NCBI RefSeq assembly: GCF_000376105.1
Contig: NZ_AQWM01000001.1
Coordinates: 372,001-436,000, forward strand
DNA length: 64,000 nucleotides
Reading direction: 5' to 3'
Source of the DNA: Asticcacaulis benevestitus DSM 16100 = ATCC BAA-896
GTDB taxonomy: Bacteria > Pseudomonadota > Alphaproteobacteria > Caulobacterales > Caulobacteraceae
Position numbers and translations under genes: made by a program. The notes under the pieces were generated by a model that saw only the letters and a program-made list of their open reading frames with translations, was not told where the DNA came from and ran no database searches. Below are positions 17,914 to 27,539 of this stretch, piece by piece (positions within the stretch are counted from its first letter, which is position 1; each line of letters opens with the position of its first letter).

Positions 17914-20658
17914 TTAGCGGCGCCACCAGCCACGCTTTGGCTTTTCAGGTGGGGCCGAAATCTCGTTCGGGTCTGGCTCGGCCGCGATTACCGGTGCGAC
18001 TGCCGCCGGCTCGGTGACGACAGGCTCGGGCGCTGCCGCGACGATCGTCTCGGTAACGACGACAGGTTCCACCACAGTAGCGGCCTCGACAACCTTCTTG
18101 GCGCGGCTGCGGCTGGCGCGGGCCGGCGCCTTGACAGGCTCGGCGACCACTTCGCCAACTGGCACTTCGGCAACAGGGGCCTCGACAGCGGCCGGGGCTT
18201 CGGCTTCCGCCTCGACCACCTTTTTGCGTGAGCGCGTTTTACGTGCCGGCGGAGCTATCTCCTCGACTGGCAGATGCGGCGGCTCGGAGGCGGCGAACGC
18301 GGCCTCGGGGTCGATATTGACATCCTTGGTCAAGGGCATAGGCGCGGTGTTGTTTTCCGCGGCGGCCTCATCGACCGACGATTCAACAACAGACCCGCCT
18401 CTGCGGCTACGACGCGGCGGACGCTGGCGCTTGGGCGCTGGCTGGTCGCGCAGCGCTTCCGGCACGAGTGAGATCGGTTGCGTGCTTTCAGCACCGAGGG
18501 CCAATTCCGCATTTACCGGCGCCGGGTTGCGTTGCGGACGCTCGGACGACTCCGATTGTTCGCGCCTTTGCTGCTCTTCAAACGGGTCGATCCAGACATA
18601 CGGCGCCTCAAGCGAAGGCGTGCGAGCACGCACCCAGCTATAGGTTTCGCGCGGACGGCTATCGAAGCCGGCACGGCGGCCACCCCGACGGCCACGACGG
18701 CGGCGGCCCTTGCGGAAGCCATCTTCGCCGATGCTGTCATCGTCTTCACCGTCGTCTTCACTTTCGGAAGCTTCCGTATTGGCGGCGACAGCAGGACGCT
18801 CATCACTGTCACGATCACGGCCGCCACGGCGACGACGACGACGTTTGCCGTTACGACCGCCCTCGCGGTCTTCGCGTTCCGGGCGCTCGGCGCGCTCACC
18901 ACGTTCCGGCCGCTTTTCGCCATCATCTTCCTCATCTTCGTCGGACTCGATGATTTCGTCATCGATCTCCTCGTCTTCTGCCACGTCGGGCGTGGTGTCG
19001 AAGGCGATGGGCTCGGGACGGACCGGAGCAACGAAATCGACCTCATCGGCATGGACCGTGCGGACGATCTGCGCGTCGGTGTGGCCAAGATCGGTGTCGA
19101 TTTCGACATTGACCTTCAGGCCCCATTCGAGGCGCAGCTTGGCGAGGTGAACCTGCTTTTCGTTGAGGATGTAGAGCGCCACATCCATCGGCAGCTTGAC
19201 CGTGATGGCGCCGGCGCCATTTTGCATGGCTTCCATGTCGATCTTGCGCATCGCCGAAAGGGCGGCGGAATCGACGGAGCGGATCCGGCCCTGACCTTCA
19301 CAGTGCGGGCAGACAATGGTGGTGCCTTCCAGGAAACCGGTGCGGCGGCGCTGGCGGCTGATTTCCATCAGGCCGAAGCCGGAAATCTTGCCCATCTGGA
19401 TACGGGCGCGGTCTTCGGCGAGCGCGTCCTTCAGCTTCTTTTCGACCGAGCGGTTGTTCTTCGATTCATCCATGTCGATGAAGTCGATGACGACCAAGCC
19501 GGCGAGATCGCGCAGGCGCATCTGGCGCGCCGATTCTTCGGCGGCTTCCATATTGGTCTTTAAGGCCGTGGCCTCGATATTGCGTTCCTTGGTCGACTTG
19601 CCGGAGTTGACGTCGATAGCGACGAGGGCTTCCGTCTGGTTGATGACCAGATAGCCGCCCGATTTCAACGGCACGACAGGCGAATAAATTTTCGAGATCA
19701 GGTCTTCGACGCCATAGCGCGCAAACAGCGGCGTGTTGGCCTTGTAGAGCTGGATTTTCTTGGCCTGTGAGGGCATGATCATCCGCATGAAGTCCTTGGC
19801 GGAGCGGTAACCGTCCTCGCCCTCGACCAGCACGCCGTCAAAATCCTTGTCAAACAAGTCGCGGATGGCGCGCTTGACGAGATCTTCTTCTTCATAGATC
19901 AGGGCGGGCGCGTTGGACTTCAGCGTCGTTTCGCGGATGGTTTCCCAGACCCGCAGTAGGTAATCATAGTCGCGCTTGATTTCCAGCTTGGTGCGCTTGG
20001 CGCCTGCCGTGCGGACAATCAGGCCCATACCATGCGGCACATCAAGGCTCTGCACCAGAGTCTTGAGGCGCTTGCGATCGGCGCTGTTGGTAATCTTGCG
20101 CGAAATGCCGCCACCACGCGCTGTGTTCGGCATCAGCACGCAATAGCGGCCGGCCAGCGACATATAGGTGGTGAGGGCAGCGCCCTTGTTGCCACGCTCT
20201 TCCTTGACGACCTGAACAAGCAGGATCTGGCGCCGCTTGATGACTTCCTGAATCTTGTAGCGGCGGATCAGGTGCTGGCGCAGGCGGCGCTCTTCATCGG
20301 GCAGATCGTCGCTGTCGTCATCGTGATCTTCGTCGTCGCCTTCGTCATCACCATGATTGTTGGCGTGGGCCGCCTGTTGCAACTCGGCAATCAGTTTCTC
20401 GCGGTCAGCGACCGGGATCTGATAGTAGTCAGGATGGATTTCGTTGAAGGCCAGAAAGCCATGACGATTGCCGCCGTATTCGACGAACGCTGCCTGCAGA
20501 CTGGGTTCTACGCGAGTGACCTTGGCGAGATAGATATTGCCGCGGAGTTGTTTTCTTGCGTGGCTTTCGAAATCGAACTCTTCAACCCGTGAGCCGTTCA
20601 TAACGACGACACGGGTCTCTTCCGTGTGCGTCGAGTCGATTAACATTGTTTTTGACAT
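17914..20658 (-). CDS. rne: Ribonuclease E
   Basis: RNase E is the main mRNA-decay and rRNA-processing endonuclease and the degradosome scaffold. From ATG 20658 (MSKTMLIDSTHTEETRV) the protein has 914 residues: an S1 domain (about 35-130) with an acidic insertion full of Asp/Glu (DDEGDDEDHDDDSDD), RNase H-like and 5'-sensor/DNase I-like regions (VAIDVNSGKSTKERNIE and VIDFIDMDESKN carry catalytic Asp residues), and the Zn-link VCPHCEGQG. The C-terminal ~350 residues are disordered with Arg-rich patches (KRRRRRRGGR, RRRGRRGGRR). The last residues, KPKRGWWRR, match the GWW PNPase-binding tail known in Caulobacter RNase E. A frame open to 20781 adds 41 unrelated residues; GGAG upstream supports 20658. 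Confidence 0.96.
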   Translation of the reverse strand: MSKTMLIDSTHTEETRVVVMNGSRVEEFDFESHARKQLRGNIYLAKVTRVEPSLQAAFVEYGGNRHGFLAFNEIHPDYYQIPVADREKLIAELQQAAHANNHGDDEGDDEDHDDDSDDLPDEERRLRQHLIRRYKIQEVIKRRQILLVQVVKEERGNKGAALTTYMSLAGRYCVLMPNTARGGGISRKITNSADRKRLKTLVQSLDVPHGMGLIVRTAGAKRTKLEIKRDYDYLLRVWETIRETTLKSNAPALIYEEEDLVKRAIRDLFDKDFDGVLVEGEDGYRSAKDFMRMIMPSQAKKIQLYKANTPLFARYGVEDLISKIYSPVVPLKSGGYLVINQTEALVAIDVNSGKSTKERNIEATALKTNMEAAEESARQMRLRDLAGLVVIDFIDMDESKNNRSVEKKLKDALAEDRARIQMGKISGFGLMEISRQRRRTGFLEGTTIVCPHCEGQGRIRSVDSAALSAMRKIDMEAMQNGAGAITVKLPMDVALYILNEKQVHLAKLRLEWGLKVNVEIDTDLGHTDAQIVRTVHADEVDFVAPVRPEPIAFDTTPDVAEDEEIDDEIIESDEDEEDDGEKRPERGERAERPEREDREGGRNGKRRRRRRGGRDRDSDERPAVAANTEASESEDDGEDDDSIGEDGFRKGRRRRGRRGGRRAGFDSRPRETYSWVRARTPSLEAPYVWIDPFEEQQRREQSESSERPQRNPAPVNAELALGAESTQPISLVPEALRDQPAPKRQRPPRRSRRGGSVVESSVDEAAAENNTAPMPLTKDVNIDPEAAFAASEPPHLPVEEIAPPARKTRSRKKVVEAEAEAPAAVEAPVAEVPVGEVVAEPVKAPARASRSRAKKVVEAATVVEPVVVTETIVAAAPEPVVTEPAAVAPVIAAEPDPNEISAPPEKPKRGWWRR

Positions 20659-21258
20659 TAAAGGTATCTCCGGAGCGCTCGGACGCATCCAACCGCGAAA
20701 GCCTCGGCTTTGCGGGGAAAAAGGCGTGGCGCTGATAGGGGGTGTGCAGGCGCGCGCAGGCGAAGATGACGTCTCTGACATCTGTCTTCGCTGAAAATCC
20801 GTTACGGAGGCTCAAGGCGCAGCCCATTTAAAGTATAGTTCCAAACTCGTGTCTGCGCGTAAAAAGCCGCGCAATTCTATAAGGCCGTGATGCTGGTTCC
20901 GGGCGAAAGGCGCTTTCAGCCTATCCGGCGGTAACCGCAGGACCGGCATGAGAGCGAGATGGTAGCGCATTCCCGTCATCACAAGGGTTCGTCATATAAG
21001 TCGGCGAAAAGTCTGCGCTTTGACCGGACTCATAAAGGGCGATACCCATTTGTCACATGTCCGCAAAATGGGGAATACGTCAATCTAATTCTTTGAGCGC
21101 GTTAAATCCGACACATCATTAATGAGTTGGAAACTAAAAATGTAAAAAGAACAGTAACCGTACCCTTTAATCGTATTTCTACATCCCTGTGGCATTGTGA
21201 TGGGAATAAGCAAATACCCTATGGGTTAAAAACACAGAATGTGGTGCGTAGAGTGATT
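20659..21258. other. Long rne-amiC divergent intergenic region, probable structured rne leader
   Basis: About 600 bp separate the rne and amiC starts. The part near rne is GC-rich with several potential stems, for example GGTTCCGG...CCGG..AACC around 20897-20938 enclosing GGC.AAAG/CTTT..GCC. The part near amiC (21050-21250) is AT-richer and should hold the amiC promoter. I recognise no known RNA family or riboswitch. In E. coli the rne leader is long and mediates autoregulation (established), so a similar role is plausible here but unproven. Confidence 0.4.
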
Positions 21259-22488
21259 ATGAAGCGACACAATATCTTCGCCGGTGCGAAAAGAGCCCTT
21301 AAGGCGATGACGCTGGCTGGTGTCCTATGCACGGGCGCGCTTGTTGTTCAGCCTGCCATGGCGGATGTGGCTCAAAGCGGCGATGTCGTCAAGGTTCGCA
21401 TGGGCGGTGACGCCTCGCAGACACGTATCGTCATCGAACTCGGCAAGAGCGTCGCTGGCCAGGTCGTGACGCGCGAAGGTGAAACGTCGCGTCAGGTTAT
21501 CGCCCTGCCCGATATTGACCTAGGCGATGCCATGAGCGGACAGGGGCAGGGGCTGGTCAAGGACTGGCGTATTGATAATGTCGCTGGCAGCACTCGCCTG
21601 AAGCTGAACTTCAAATCCGGCGCCAAGATCTATCGCCGTTTTCTTCTGCCGCCAGCCGATGGCATCAGCGTCTATCGTTATGTGATCGATGTGGTGCCGC
21701 AAAATACCGACATCTCGACGCCTAAGGTCGCACCCGTGCCGGTCATTCCTACGACTGTGCAAAGCCAGACGCAACTGGCCGCTACCAAGATGCGCACCAA
21801 GAAGATCGTCGTCATCGATGCCGGTCACGGCGGCAAGGATCCCGGCGCGCTCGGTGGCAATACCTATGAAAAGGACGTTAATCTGGCCGCCGCCAAGGCG
21901 CTGCGCGACGCGCTCACCAGGACTGGACGCTACACGGTGATCATGACGCGCGACACCGACAGCTTTGTCGATCTCGCTGCCCGCGTCCGCATCGCCCGCT
22001 CTGCTGACGCCGACCTGTTCATTTCGCTGCATTCCGATGCTGGCGGCAACGGCGACACTAGTGGCGCCTCGATCTACACCCTGTCGGATTCAGGCACTGA
22101 ACGCGCCGCCCGAAAAGCTTTGGTCAAGGGCGATTGGTCCCTGGCCGACGGCGCTTCGACCGATGCCATGGTCAACCGTATCCTGATCGATTTGACACAG
22201 CGCGCCACCAAGAACCGTTCGGCCACTTTTGCGCAACTGGTCATGGACAATATCAGCGAAAGCACGCCGTTGCTGAAGACCAATCTGCGCCAGGCCGGTT
22301 TGTTCGTCCTGCTGGCGCCCGATGTGCCGGCTGTGCTGCTGGAAATGGGCTTTGTGAACAATGCGAAGGATGAGGCCATGCTCAATGATTCGCGCCATCG
22401 CGCCATCATGATGGGGCAGGTGGCCAAGGCGATTGATCTGTATTTCGCCAATAATGTTCAGTATGCCTCCTTTGCGGGCCTGAATTAA
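21259..22488 (+). CDS. amiC: N-acetylmuramoyl-L-alanine amidase AmiC-like
   Basis: This periplasmic zinc amidase cleaves the stem peptide from MurNAc and is used in cell separation. From ATG 21259 (MKRHNIFAG) it has 409 residues: a signal peptide cleaved near QPAMA|DVAQ, an N-terminal AMIN domain (about 35-135) for septal or peptidoglycan targeting, and a C-terminal Amidase_3 domain with zinc ligands in VIDAGHGGKDPGA (His), YEKDVNLAAA (Glu) and SLHSDAG (His), plus LLEMGFVNNAKDEAML. An upstream in-frame ATG (21127) would give an unlikely 44-residue extension. A strong terminator follows, separating it from PBP1A. Confidence 0.95.
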   Translation: MKRHNIFAGAKRALKAMTLAGVLCTGALVVQPAMADVAQSGDVVKVRMGGDASQTRIVIELGKSVAGQVVTREGETSRQVIALPDIDLGDAMSGQGQGLVKDWRIDNVAGSTRLKLNFKSGAKIYRRFLLPPADGISVYRYVIDVVPQNTDISTPKVAPVPVIPTTVQSQTQLAATKMRTKKIVVIDAGHGGKDPGALGGNTYEKDVNLAAAKALRDALTRTGRYTVIMTRDTDSFVDLAARVRIARSADADLFISLHSDAGGNGDTSGASIYTLSDSGTERAARKALVKGDWSLADGASTDAMVNRILIDLTQRATKNRSATFAQLVMDNISESTPLLKTNLRQAGLFVLLAPDVPAVLLEMGFVNNAKDEAMLNDSRHRAIMMGQVAKAIDLYFANNVQYASFAGLN

Positions 22489-22516
22489 GTTTCAAGCTTA
22501 AGTCTCTGAAATATAT

Positions 22517-22549
22517 AAGGCCCTGTCGCTTTCGACAGGGCCTTTTCTT
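22517..22549 (+). terminator. Intrinsic terminator after amiC
   Basis: A perfect 12-bp stem (AAGGCCCTGTCG / CGACAGGGCCTT) with loop CTTT is followed by TTTTCTTT, about 30 bases after the amiC stop. PBP1A therefore probably has its own promoter between 22550 and 22728. Confidence 0.9.
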
Positions 22550-22728
22550 TGTTCTGAAATCCGCCGGGAGCAGCTTTTGGTCGTCGCTTGCTCCTGGTGA
22601 TGAAATTTATCCGAATGGCTTTGCCTAATGCCTGCGGTTTGCTAAGTGTAAGGGTAAACGTGTCTTGAGCCGCCCGTCGGGCGGCTATGTGGGGATGCGG
22701 GACGCACATCTGTTGTGTTGGAGGTCGC

Positions 22729-25143
22729 TTGCTAAGGTCGTCTGAGCGTTGGTTTGCCATGGCTGGTGTCGCCGTGATGACGGCTGTGGCCATTGCGGGC
22801 TTCGCGGTCGCGGTCTATGCCGCCTGGCTTTTCCATGACATGCCCGATGGCAGCGAACTGGCCGACTTCCACCCGGTGACCTCGGCACGCGTTTTTGCCT
22901 GGGACGGCACGCTGATCGGTGAATATGGCCAGGAACGCCGTATCTACGTGCCTTACAGCCGGATGCCGACGCGCGTGACGCAGGCCTTCCTTGCCGCCGA
23001 AGACCGCAATTTCTTCACTCACAATGGCGTTGATGTCAGCGGCGTATCGCGCGCCATGGCTAAGAACGTCTTCAACCTTTTGCGTGGCAAACGCTTTGAA
23101 GGTGGCTCGACCATCACCCAGCAGGTCGCCAAGAACCTGTTGCTGAACAATGAGCGCACGGTCGGCCGCAAGCTCAAGGAAGTCATTCTTGCGCGCCGGC
23201 TGGAAAACTCTCTGCCGAAAGAGCAGATTCTTGAGCTGTATCTCAATGACATCTACCTCGGTTATCGCTCTTATGGCGTTGGTGCCGCCGCGTTCAACTA
23301 TTTCGGCAAGTCGCTGGATGAGTTGTCCTTAAGCGAACTGGCGTTTCTTGGCGCCTTGCCCAAGGGGCCGGAAAACTATCGTCCCTCGACCCACAAGGCC
23401 GCTGCGATCGCGCGTCGCAACTGGGTGATCGGCGAAATGCTCAAGGCCGGTTGGGTCGGCCGTGCCGAAGCTGAAGCGGCGATGAAGGAAGATCTTGTCA
23501 TCCAGGACAAGCCGCGTCGCGCCAAGTACCAGGACGCCGACTATTTCGTCAGTGAAGTCGAACTGCGCGCCAAGCGGCTTTTCAACGACGCCATCTATAC
23601 CGACGGTTACTACGTCAAGACGACGCTTGATCCCAAGTTGCAGACTATGGCGCGTGAAGCCCTGATGACGGGGCTGGAAACCTATGATCGTCGCCATGGT
23701 TGGCGTGGCGCATGGTCCAATATTCCGGTCACGGACACATGGGAAGGCGAGGCCGAGGCGGCGGAAGACAAACTGCCGGAATCACGCCGCGCCCCTTCGG
23801 AGCGTCCGAACTGGCAGATTGGCCTGATCGAGAAAAGCTCCGGCGCCGTGCGCGCCATTGACGGTGGCCATGGCTCTATCCGCGGTGATGATTTGGCGTG
23901 GGCGCAGGCGACACGCGGCCTGAAAGCCGGCGATCTGGTTTATGTCTCCGAAGACACCAAGGGTGTTTATCGCCTGCGTCAGGTTCCGAAGGTCAATGGT
24001 TCTCTGGTCGCGGTCGATCCCTATTCGGGTCGCATCGTGGCGATGGTCGGCGGTTATTCCTATTCGCTGTCGAAGTTCAATCGCGCCACCATGGCGCAAC
24101 GTCAGCCGGGCTCTTCGATCAAGCCGTTCGTCTATGCTGTGGCTCTCTCTAAGGATTTCACGCCTGCCTCCCTGGTCGATGACGGTCCGATCAGCATGAT
24201 GGGCGGGGATGGCAAGCAATGGTCGCCCGAGAACTATGAGCACGACTATCTGGGCATGCAGCCGATCCGTCGCGGACTTGAGCTGTCGCGCAACCTGATG
24301 ACCGTGCGCCTAGCGCAAAAGGTTGGCATCAAGCCGGTGACGCAGGGCATCGTCAATTTCGGCGTGCTCGACAAGATGCCGAACGAAATGTCGATGGTTT
24401 TGGGGGCTGGCGAAGTCAATCCATACCGCCTGACCAATGCCTACTCGATCTTCGTCAACGGGGGTCGCAAGGTGAAGCCGCATTTGATCGACGAGGTGCA
24501 GGATCGTAACGGTAAGGTGGTCTATAAGGCCGATGAGCGCGTCTGTCCTTCAGCCTGTACAGCGGATTTCGACGGACTTGAGAGTCCGCGTCTCCAGCCG
24601 CAAGGGGACGTCGTGCTCGATCCGATCACGGCTTACGAAGTCAATTCGATGTTGCAGGGCGTGATCCAGCGCGGCACGGGTGCGGCGGCGCGTTCGCTCG
24701 GCATCCCGATGGGCGGCAAGACTGGCACGACCAACGACTATCGCAGCGCGTGGTTCGTCGGCTATACGGCGGAACTGGTGGTCGGCGTCTTTGTTGGCTT
24801 CGACGACAACAGTTCGCTTGGCAACCATGAGACAGGTGCTGTCGCGGCCTTGCCGATCTGGATGGACTTCATGAAGAATGCCAATGCGGGCAAGCCGATC
24901 CGCCAGTTCAATAAGCCAAAAGACGCGGTCTATATGTCGGTGCGCGGTATGGAAGAGGCTTTCAAGCCGGGTACGGAGCCTAAATATAATGCGGCGCCGG
25001 AGAGCGATGACGGTCCCAAGCCCTATCTCGACACCTGGACGGATGATGGCGATAACGGTGGGCCTGTAACGGTTGTGCCGGCCGAGGAACCGCCACCGCC
25101 GCCGAAGAAGCGGCAGGCCGAGGACGCCACGCCGCTTTACTAG
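22729..25143 (+). CDS. mrcA: Penicillin-binding protein 1A, bifunctional transglycosylase/transpeptidase
   Basis: This class A PBP polymerises and crosslinks peptidoglycan. Order: short N-terminus, one transmembrane helix (VAVMTAVAIAGFAVAVYAAW), GT51 domain with EDRNFFTHNGVDVSGV and GGSTITQQVAKNLLL, an OB-like insertion of MrcA type, and a transpeptidase domain with GSSIKPFVYA (SxxK), LSRNLM (SxN) and GGKTGTTNDY (KTG). The tail is Pro-rich (EEPPPPPKKRQ). The start is uncertain: TTG 22729 has GGAGG four bases upstream, ATG 22759 would shorten it, and an ATG at 22687 gives a Cys-rich unlikely extension. It is followed after 78 bp by prfB. Confidence 0.95.
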   Translation: MLRSSERWFAMAGVAVMTAVAIAGFAVAVYAAWLFHDMPDGSELADFHPVTSARVFAWDGTLIGEYGQERRIYVPYSRMPTRVTQAFLAAEDRNFFTHNGVDVSGVSRAMAKNVFNLLRGKRFEGGSTITQQVAKNLLLNNERTVGRKLKEVILARRLENSLPKEQILELYLNDIYLGYRSYGVGAAAFNYFGKSLDELSLSELAFLGALPKGPENYRPSTHKAAAIARRNWVIGEMLKAGWVGRAEAEAAMKEDLVIQDKPRRAKYQDADYFVSEVELRAKRLFNDAIYTDGYYVKTTLDPKLQTMAREALMTGLETYDRRHGWRGAWSNIPVTDTWEGEAEAAEDKLPESRRAPSERPNWQIGLIEKSSGAVRAIDGGHGSIRGDDLAWAQATRGLKAGDLVYVSEDTKGVYRLRQVPKVNGSLVAVDPYSGRIVAMVGGYSYSLSKFNRATMAQRQPGSSIKPFVYAVALSKDFTPASLVDDGPISMMGGDGKQWSPENYEHDYLGMQPIRRGLELSRNLMTVRLAQKVGIKPVTQGIVNFGVLDKMPNEMSMVLGAGEVNPYRLTNAYSIFVNGGRKVKPHLIDEVQDRNGKVVYKADERVCPSACTADFDGLESPRLQPQGDVVLDPITAYEVNSMLQGVIQRGTGAAARSLGIPMGGKTGTTNDYRSAWFVGYTAELVVGVFVGFDDNSSLGNHETGAVAALPIWMDFMKNANAGKPIRQFNKPKDAVYMSVRGMEEAFKPGTEPKYNAAPESDDGPKPYLDTWTDDGDNGGPVTVVPAEEPPPPPKKRQAEDATPLY

Positions 25144-25221
25144 AGGCGTTCTTTACGGCTTGTCTTTTAAGGCGACGCTCTGTAAACCCGCCCGACAAAT
25201 CTGATCATTCAGGAACAAATT

Positions 25222-26335
25222 ATGCGTTTGGATATCGAAGCGTCCGCTTCCGAGATCGAGCAGTCCATCGGACTGCTCAGGAGGCGTCTTTGACTGGGAT
25301 GTCGCGCTGCGTCGTCTCGACGAATTAAATGCCAAGTCGGAAGATCCGACCCTGTGGGACAAGCCTGAAGCCGCGCAGACCCTCATGCGCGAACGCAACA
25401 AGCTGGCGGCCTCGGTCCAGTCGGTTTTGTCGATTGAAAAAGAGCTGAAAGACGCCATCGAATTCGCTGAACTGGGCGATATGGAAGGCGATGAAAGCTT
25501 GATCGAGGAGGCGCGCAGCCTGCTTAAGGACATCAAGTCCCGCACCGCGCGCGCCGAACTCGAAGCCCTGCTGTCCGGCGAAGCCGACGGCAATGACGCC
25601 TATCTCGAAATCAATTCCGGCGCCGGCGGCACCGAATCCAACGACTGGGCCGGCATCCTGCTGCGCATGTACAGCCGCTGGGCCACGGCGCACGGCATGA
25701 CGATCGAGGTCGAGGAAGAAACGCAGGGCGAGCAGGCCGGCATCAAGTCGATCACCTTGCAGATCAAGGGCGAGAATGCTTATGGGTGGTTGAAGACGGA
25801 AGCCGGCGTCCACCGGCTTGTGCGTATTTCGCCGTTCGATTCCAACGCCAAGCGCCACACCTCGTTTGCTTCGGTCTGGGTCTATCCGGTGGTTGACGAT
25901 ACCATCGTCATTGACATCAATCCGGCCGACGTCCGCACCGATACCTACCGCGCATCGGGTTCCGGTGGCCAGCACATCAACAAGACCGACTCGGCCGTGC
26001 GCCTGACGCACATTCCGACAGGGATCGCCGTCGCCTGTCAGGCCGGTCGTTCGCAACACGCCAACCGTGATGAAGCGTGGAAGATGTTGCGCGCCCGTCT
26101 TTACGAGCAGGAACTGCAAAAACGTGAAGCGGCGCAACAGGCACTGGAAGATTCCAAGACCGATATCGGCTGGGGGCACCAGATCCGATCCTACGTGTTG
26201 CAGCCCTACCAGATGGTCAAGGATCTGCGCACCAACGTCGAAACCTCGGATACGCAGGGCGTGCTCGATGGTGATCTCGATGCCTTTATGGGTGCTTCTC
26301 TGGCGCAGCGGGTCGGCGTTACGCGCGACGCTTGA
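25222..26335 (+). CDS. prfB: Peptide chain release factor 2, with +1 programmed frameshift
   Basis: RF2 recognises UGA and UAA. The first 23 codons (ATG 25222, [17 protein letters not shown]...) end at an in-frame UGA (25291-25293). Shifting +1 by skipping T25291 continues as [19 protein letters not shown] and the rest of RF2, for about 370 residues in total. The tripeptide SPF that reads UGA lies in [12 protein letters not shown], and the catalytic GGQ in [14 protein letters not shown]. The site has AGGAGG, three bases, then CTT TGA C, the same spacing as in E. coli prfB. Naive gene calling would start at ATG 25385 and lose about 54 residues. SD AGGA precedes ATG 25222. Confidence 0.96.
25279..25294 (+). 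promoter_or_regulatory. prfB programmed +1 frameshift site
   Basis: Internal Shine-Dalgarno AGGAGG (25279-25284), codon CGT, slippery CTT (25288-25290) and stop TGA followed by C (25291-25294). By the known mechanism, low RF2 activity leaves UGA unread and the ribosome slips +1, so RF2 controls its own synthesis. Confidence 0.94.
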
Positions 26336-26413
26336 TTCCAAAGTTTCTATAGCTTCGGCAAGCGCGAAGCGCGCCCGAGCTTACGCGAGGAGCCATGCGG
26401 CCCTTGAGCTGAA

Positions 26414-27415
26414 CTAAAGCTCTGGCGTTGCCGTTTCCGCGCCGTTAGGCGTCTTGGCGACATTGACCACATCGGTCTTGTCTGCGGCGGCGCTGACGTT
26501 TGCGGCCAGATGTGCAGGCGCCTTGCGGCGACCTTTCTTGATGATGATTTGCGCGCCCATGTAACGCGAATAGACCTGGGTAAATTCTGCGCCAAGAAAG
26601 AAAATCTGTGTCGAATAATAGATCCAGATCAGCACCACAATCAGTGAACCGGCCGCGCCGTAGGCCGAACTGAAGGCGCTCTGGCCCAGATAGATGCCGA
26701 TCAAAAGCTTGCCGACCGAGAAGAGCAGCGCGGTGATGGCAGCCCCAATCCATACGTCTCGCCATTTGATATGCACATCCGGCAAGACCTTGAAGATCAT
26801 CGCGAACAGCACGGTAATGACGGCGAACGAGATCAACAGGTTGAGGCCGTGGAGCAGGAGGGCGATCGGGACAAGGCCCGCGAAAAAAGCGCTGATAGCC
26901 GACAGCGCGGCCGAGATGATCAGAGCGATCAACAACAGAAAGCCTATGCCGATAATCATGGCGAAGGACAGAAGGCGCTTCTTGATAAACCAGGTCCAAT
27001 GGCCGTTTTCGCGTTCCTCAACGTTCCAGATGGTGTTAAGGGCATCCTGAAGCTGGGCGAAAAAGCTGGTGGCCGAGATGATCAGCGTCACGATGCCGAT
27101 GACGCTGGCGATGTAGCTGGCCTTGGGGTTGCTTGTGCTGACCAGCATGGATTGAATGGCGCTTGCGCCCTGATCGCCAATCAGGCCACGAATCTCATCG
27201 AAGATATAGCTGCTGGTGGCATCGCGCCCGAAGGCCAGACCGGCCATGGCGATGACGATCAGCAGCAGCGGCCCGATCGACAACATACTGTAAAAAGCAA
27301 GGGCAGCGCCCAGGCGCGGCACCTTGTCGTCATTCCACTCGCGGATCGTTTCCTTGAAAATGAACCAGAATGCCGCGGGGGTGAGAGGCGGTCGCTTGCG
27401 AGGTTTATCCGTCAT
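26414..27415 (-). CDS. YihY/BrkB family inner membrane protein
   Basis: The 333-residue protein has about six transmembrane helices and the family's hallmark N-terminus: FKETIREWNDDKVPRLGAALAFYSMLSIGPLLLIVIAMAG, followed by the RGLIGDQGA segment and the C-terminal IYYSTQIFFLGAEFTQVYSRY. The family was once misassigned as RNase BN; its role (possibly transport or envelope permeability) is not established. The last ~55 residues are cytoplasmic and Lys/Ala-rich (KKGRRKAPAHLAANV). It is convergent with prfB and lies downstream of the bactofilin terminator, so it likely has its own promoter. Confidence 0.92.
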   Translation of the reverse strand: MTDKPRKRPPLTPAAFWFIFKETIREWNDDKVPRLGAALAFYSMLSIGPLLLIVIAMAGLAFGRDATSSYIFDEIRGLIGDQGASAIQSMLVSTSNPKASYIASVIGIVTLIISATSFFAQLQDALNTIWNVEERENGHWTWFIKKRLLSFAMIIGIGFLLLIALIISAALSAISAFFAGLVPIALLLHGLNLLISFAVITVLFAMIFKVLPDVHIKWRDVWIGAAITALLFSVGKLLIGIYLGQSAFSSAYGAAGSLIVVLIWIYYSTQIFFLGAEFTQVYSRYMGAQIIIKKGRRKAPAHLAANVSAAADKTDVVNVAKTPNGAETATPEL

Positions 27416-27470
27416 CTGTTTCCGCCGGGAAAGAATCTACAAACGCGGATAAAAGCACAAAGGATATAAA

Positions 27471-27505
27471 GAAAAAAGCCGGAGACAGTGAATGACGTCT
27501 CCGGC
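27471..27505 (-). terminator. Intrinsic terminator after bactofilin gene
   Basis: On the minus strand a 9-bp stem GCCGGAGAC / GTCTCCGGC with a 10-base loop is followed by a T-run (TTTTTTC). It lies 35 bp after the bactofilin stop and ends the M23-bactofilin operon. Confidence 0.85.
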
Positions 27506-27539
27506 CTTCAAAGGCTGTGTTCGGTAAGCGCGTCTATTC

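Noticed and set aside
18478-19563. Open frame opposite the rne C-terminal region
   Set aside because: Produced by the biased Arg/Glu codons of rne; no recognisable domain or SD.
21103-21123. Paired TTAA motifs before amiC as a CtrA box
   Set aside because: The two TTAA are 13 bp apart, not 7.
22667-22685. Strong inverted repeat before PBP1A as a terminator
   Set aside because: No T-run follows and the amiC terminator lies already at 22517-22549; more likely a leader hairpin.
26336-26413. Palindrome-rich bases between prfB and yihY as a REP-like element
   Set aside because: Only one short hairpin (GCTTCG/CGAAGC) and no second copy seen in the window.
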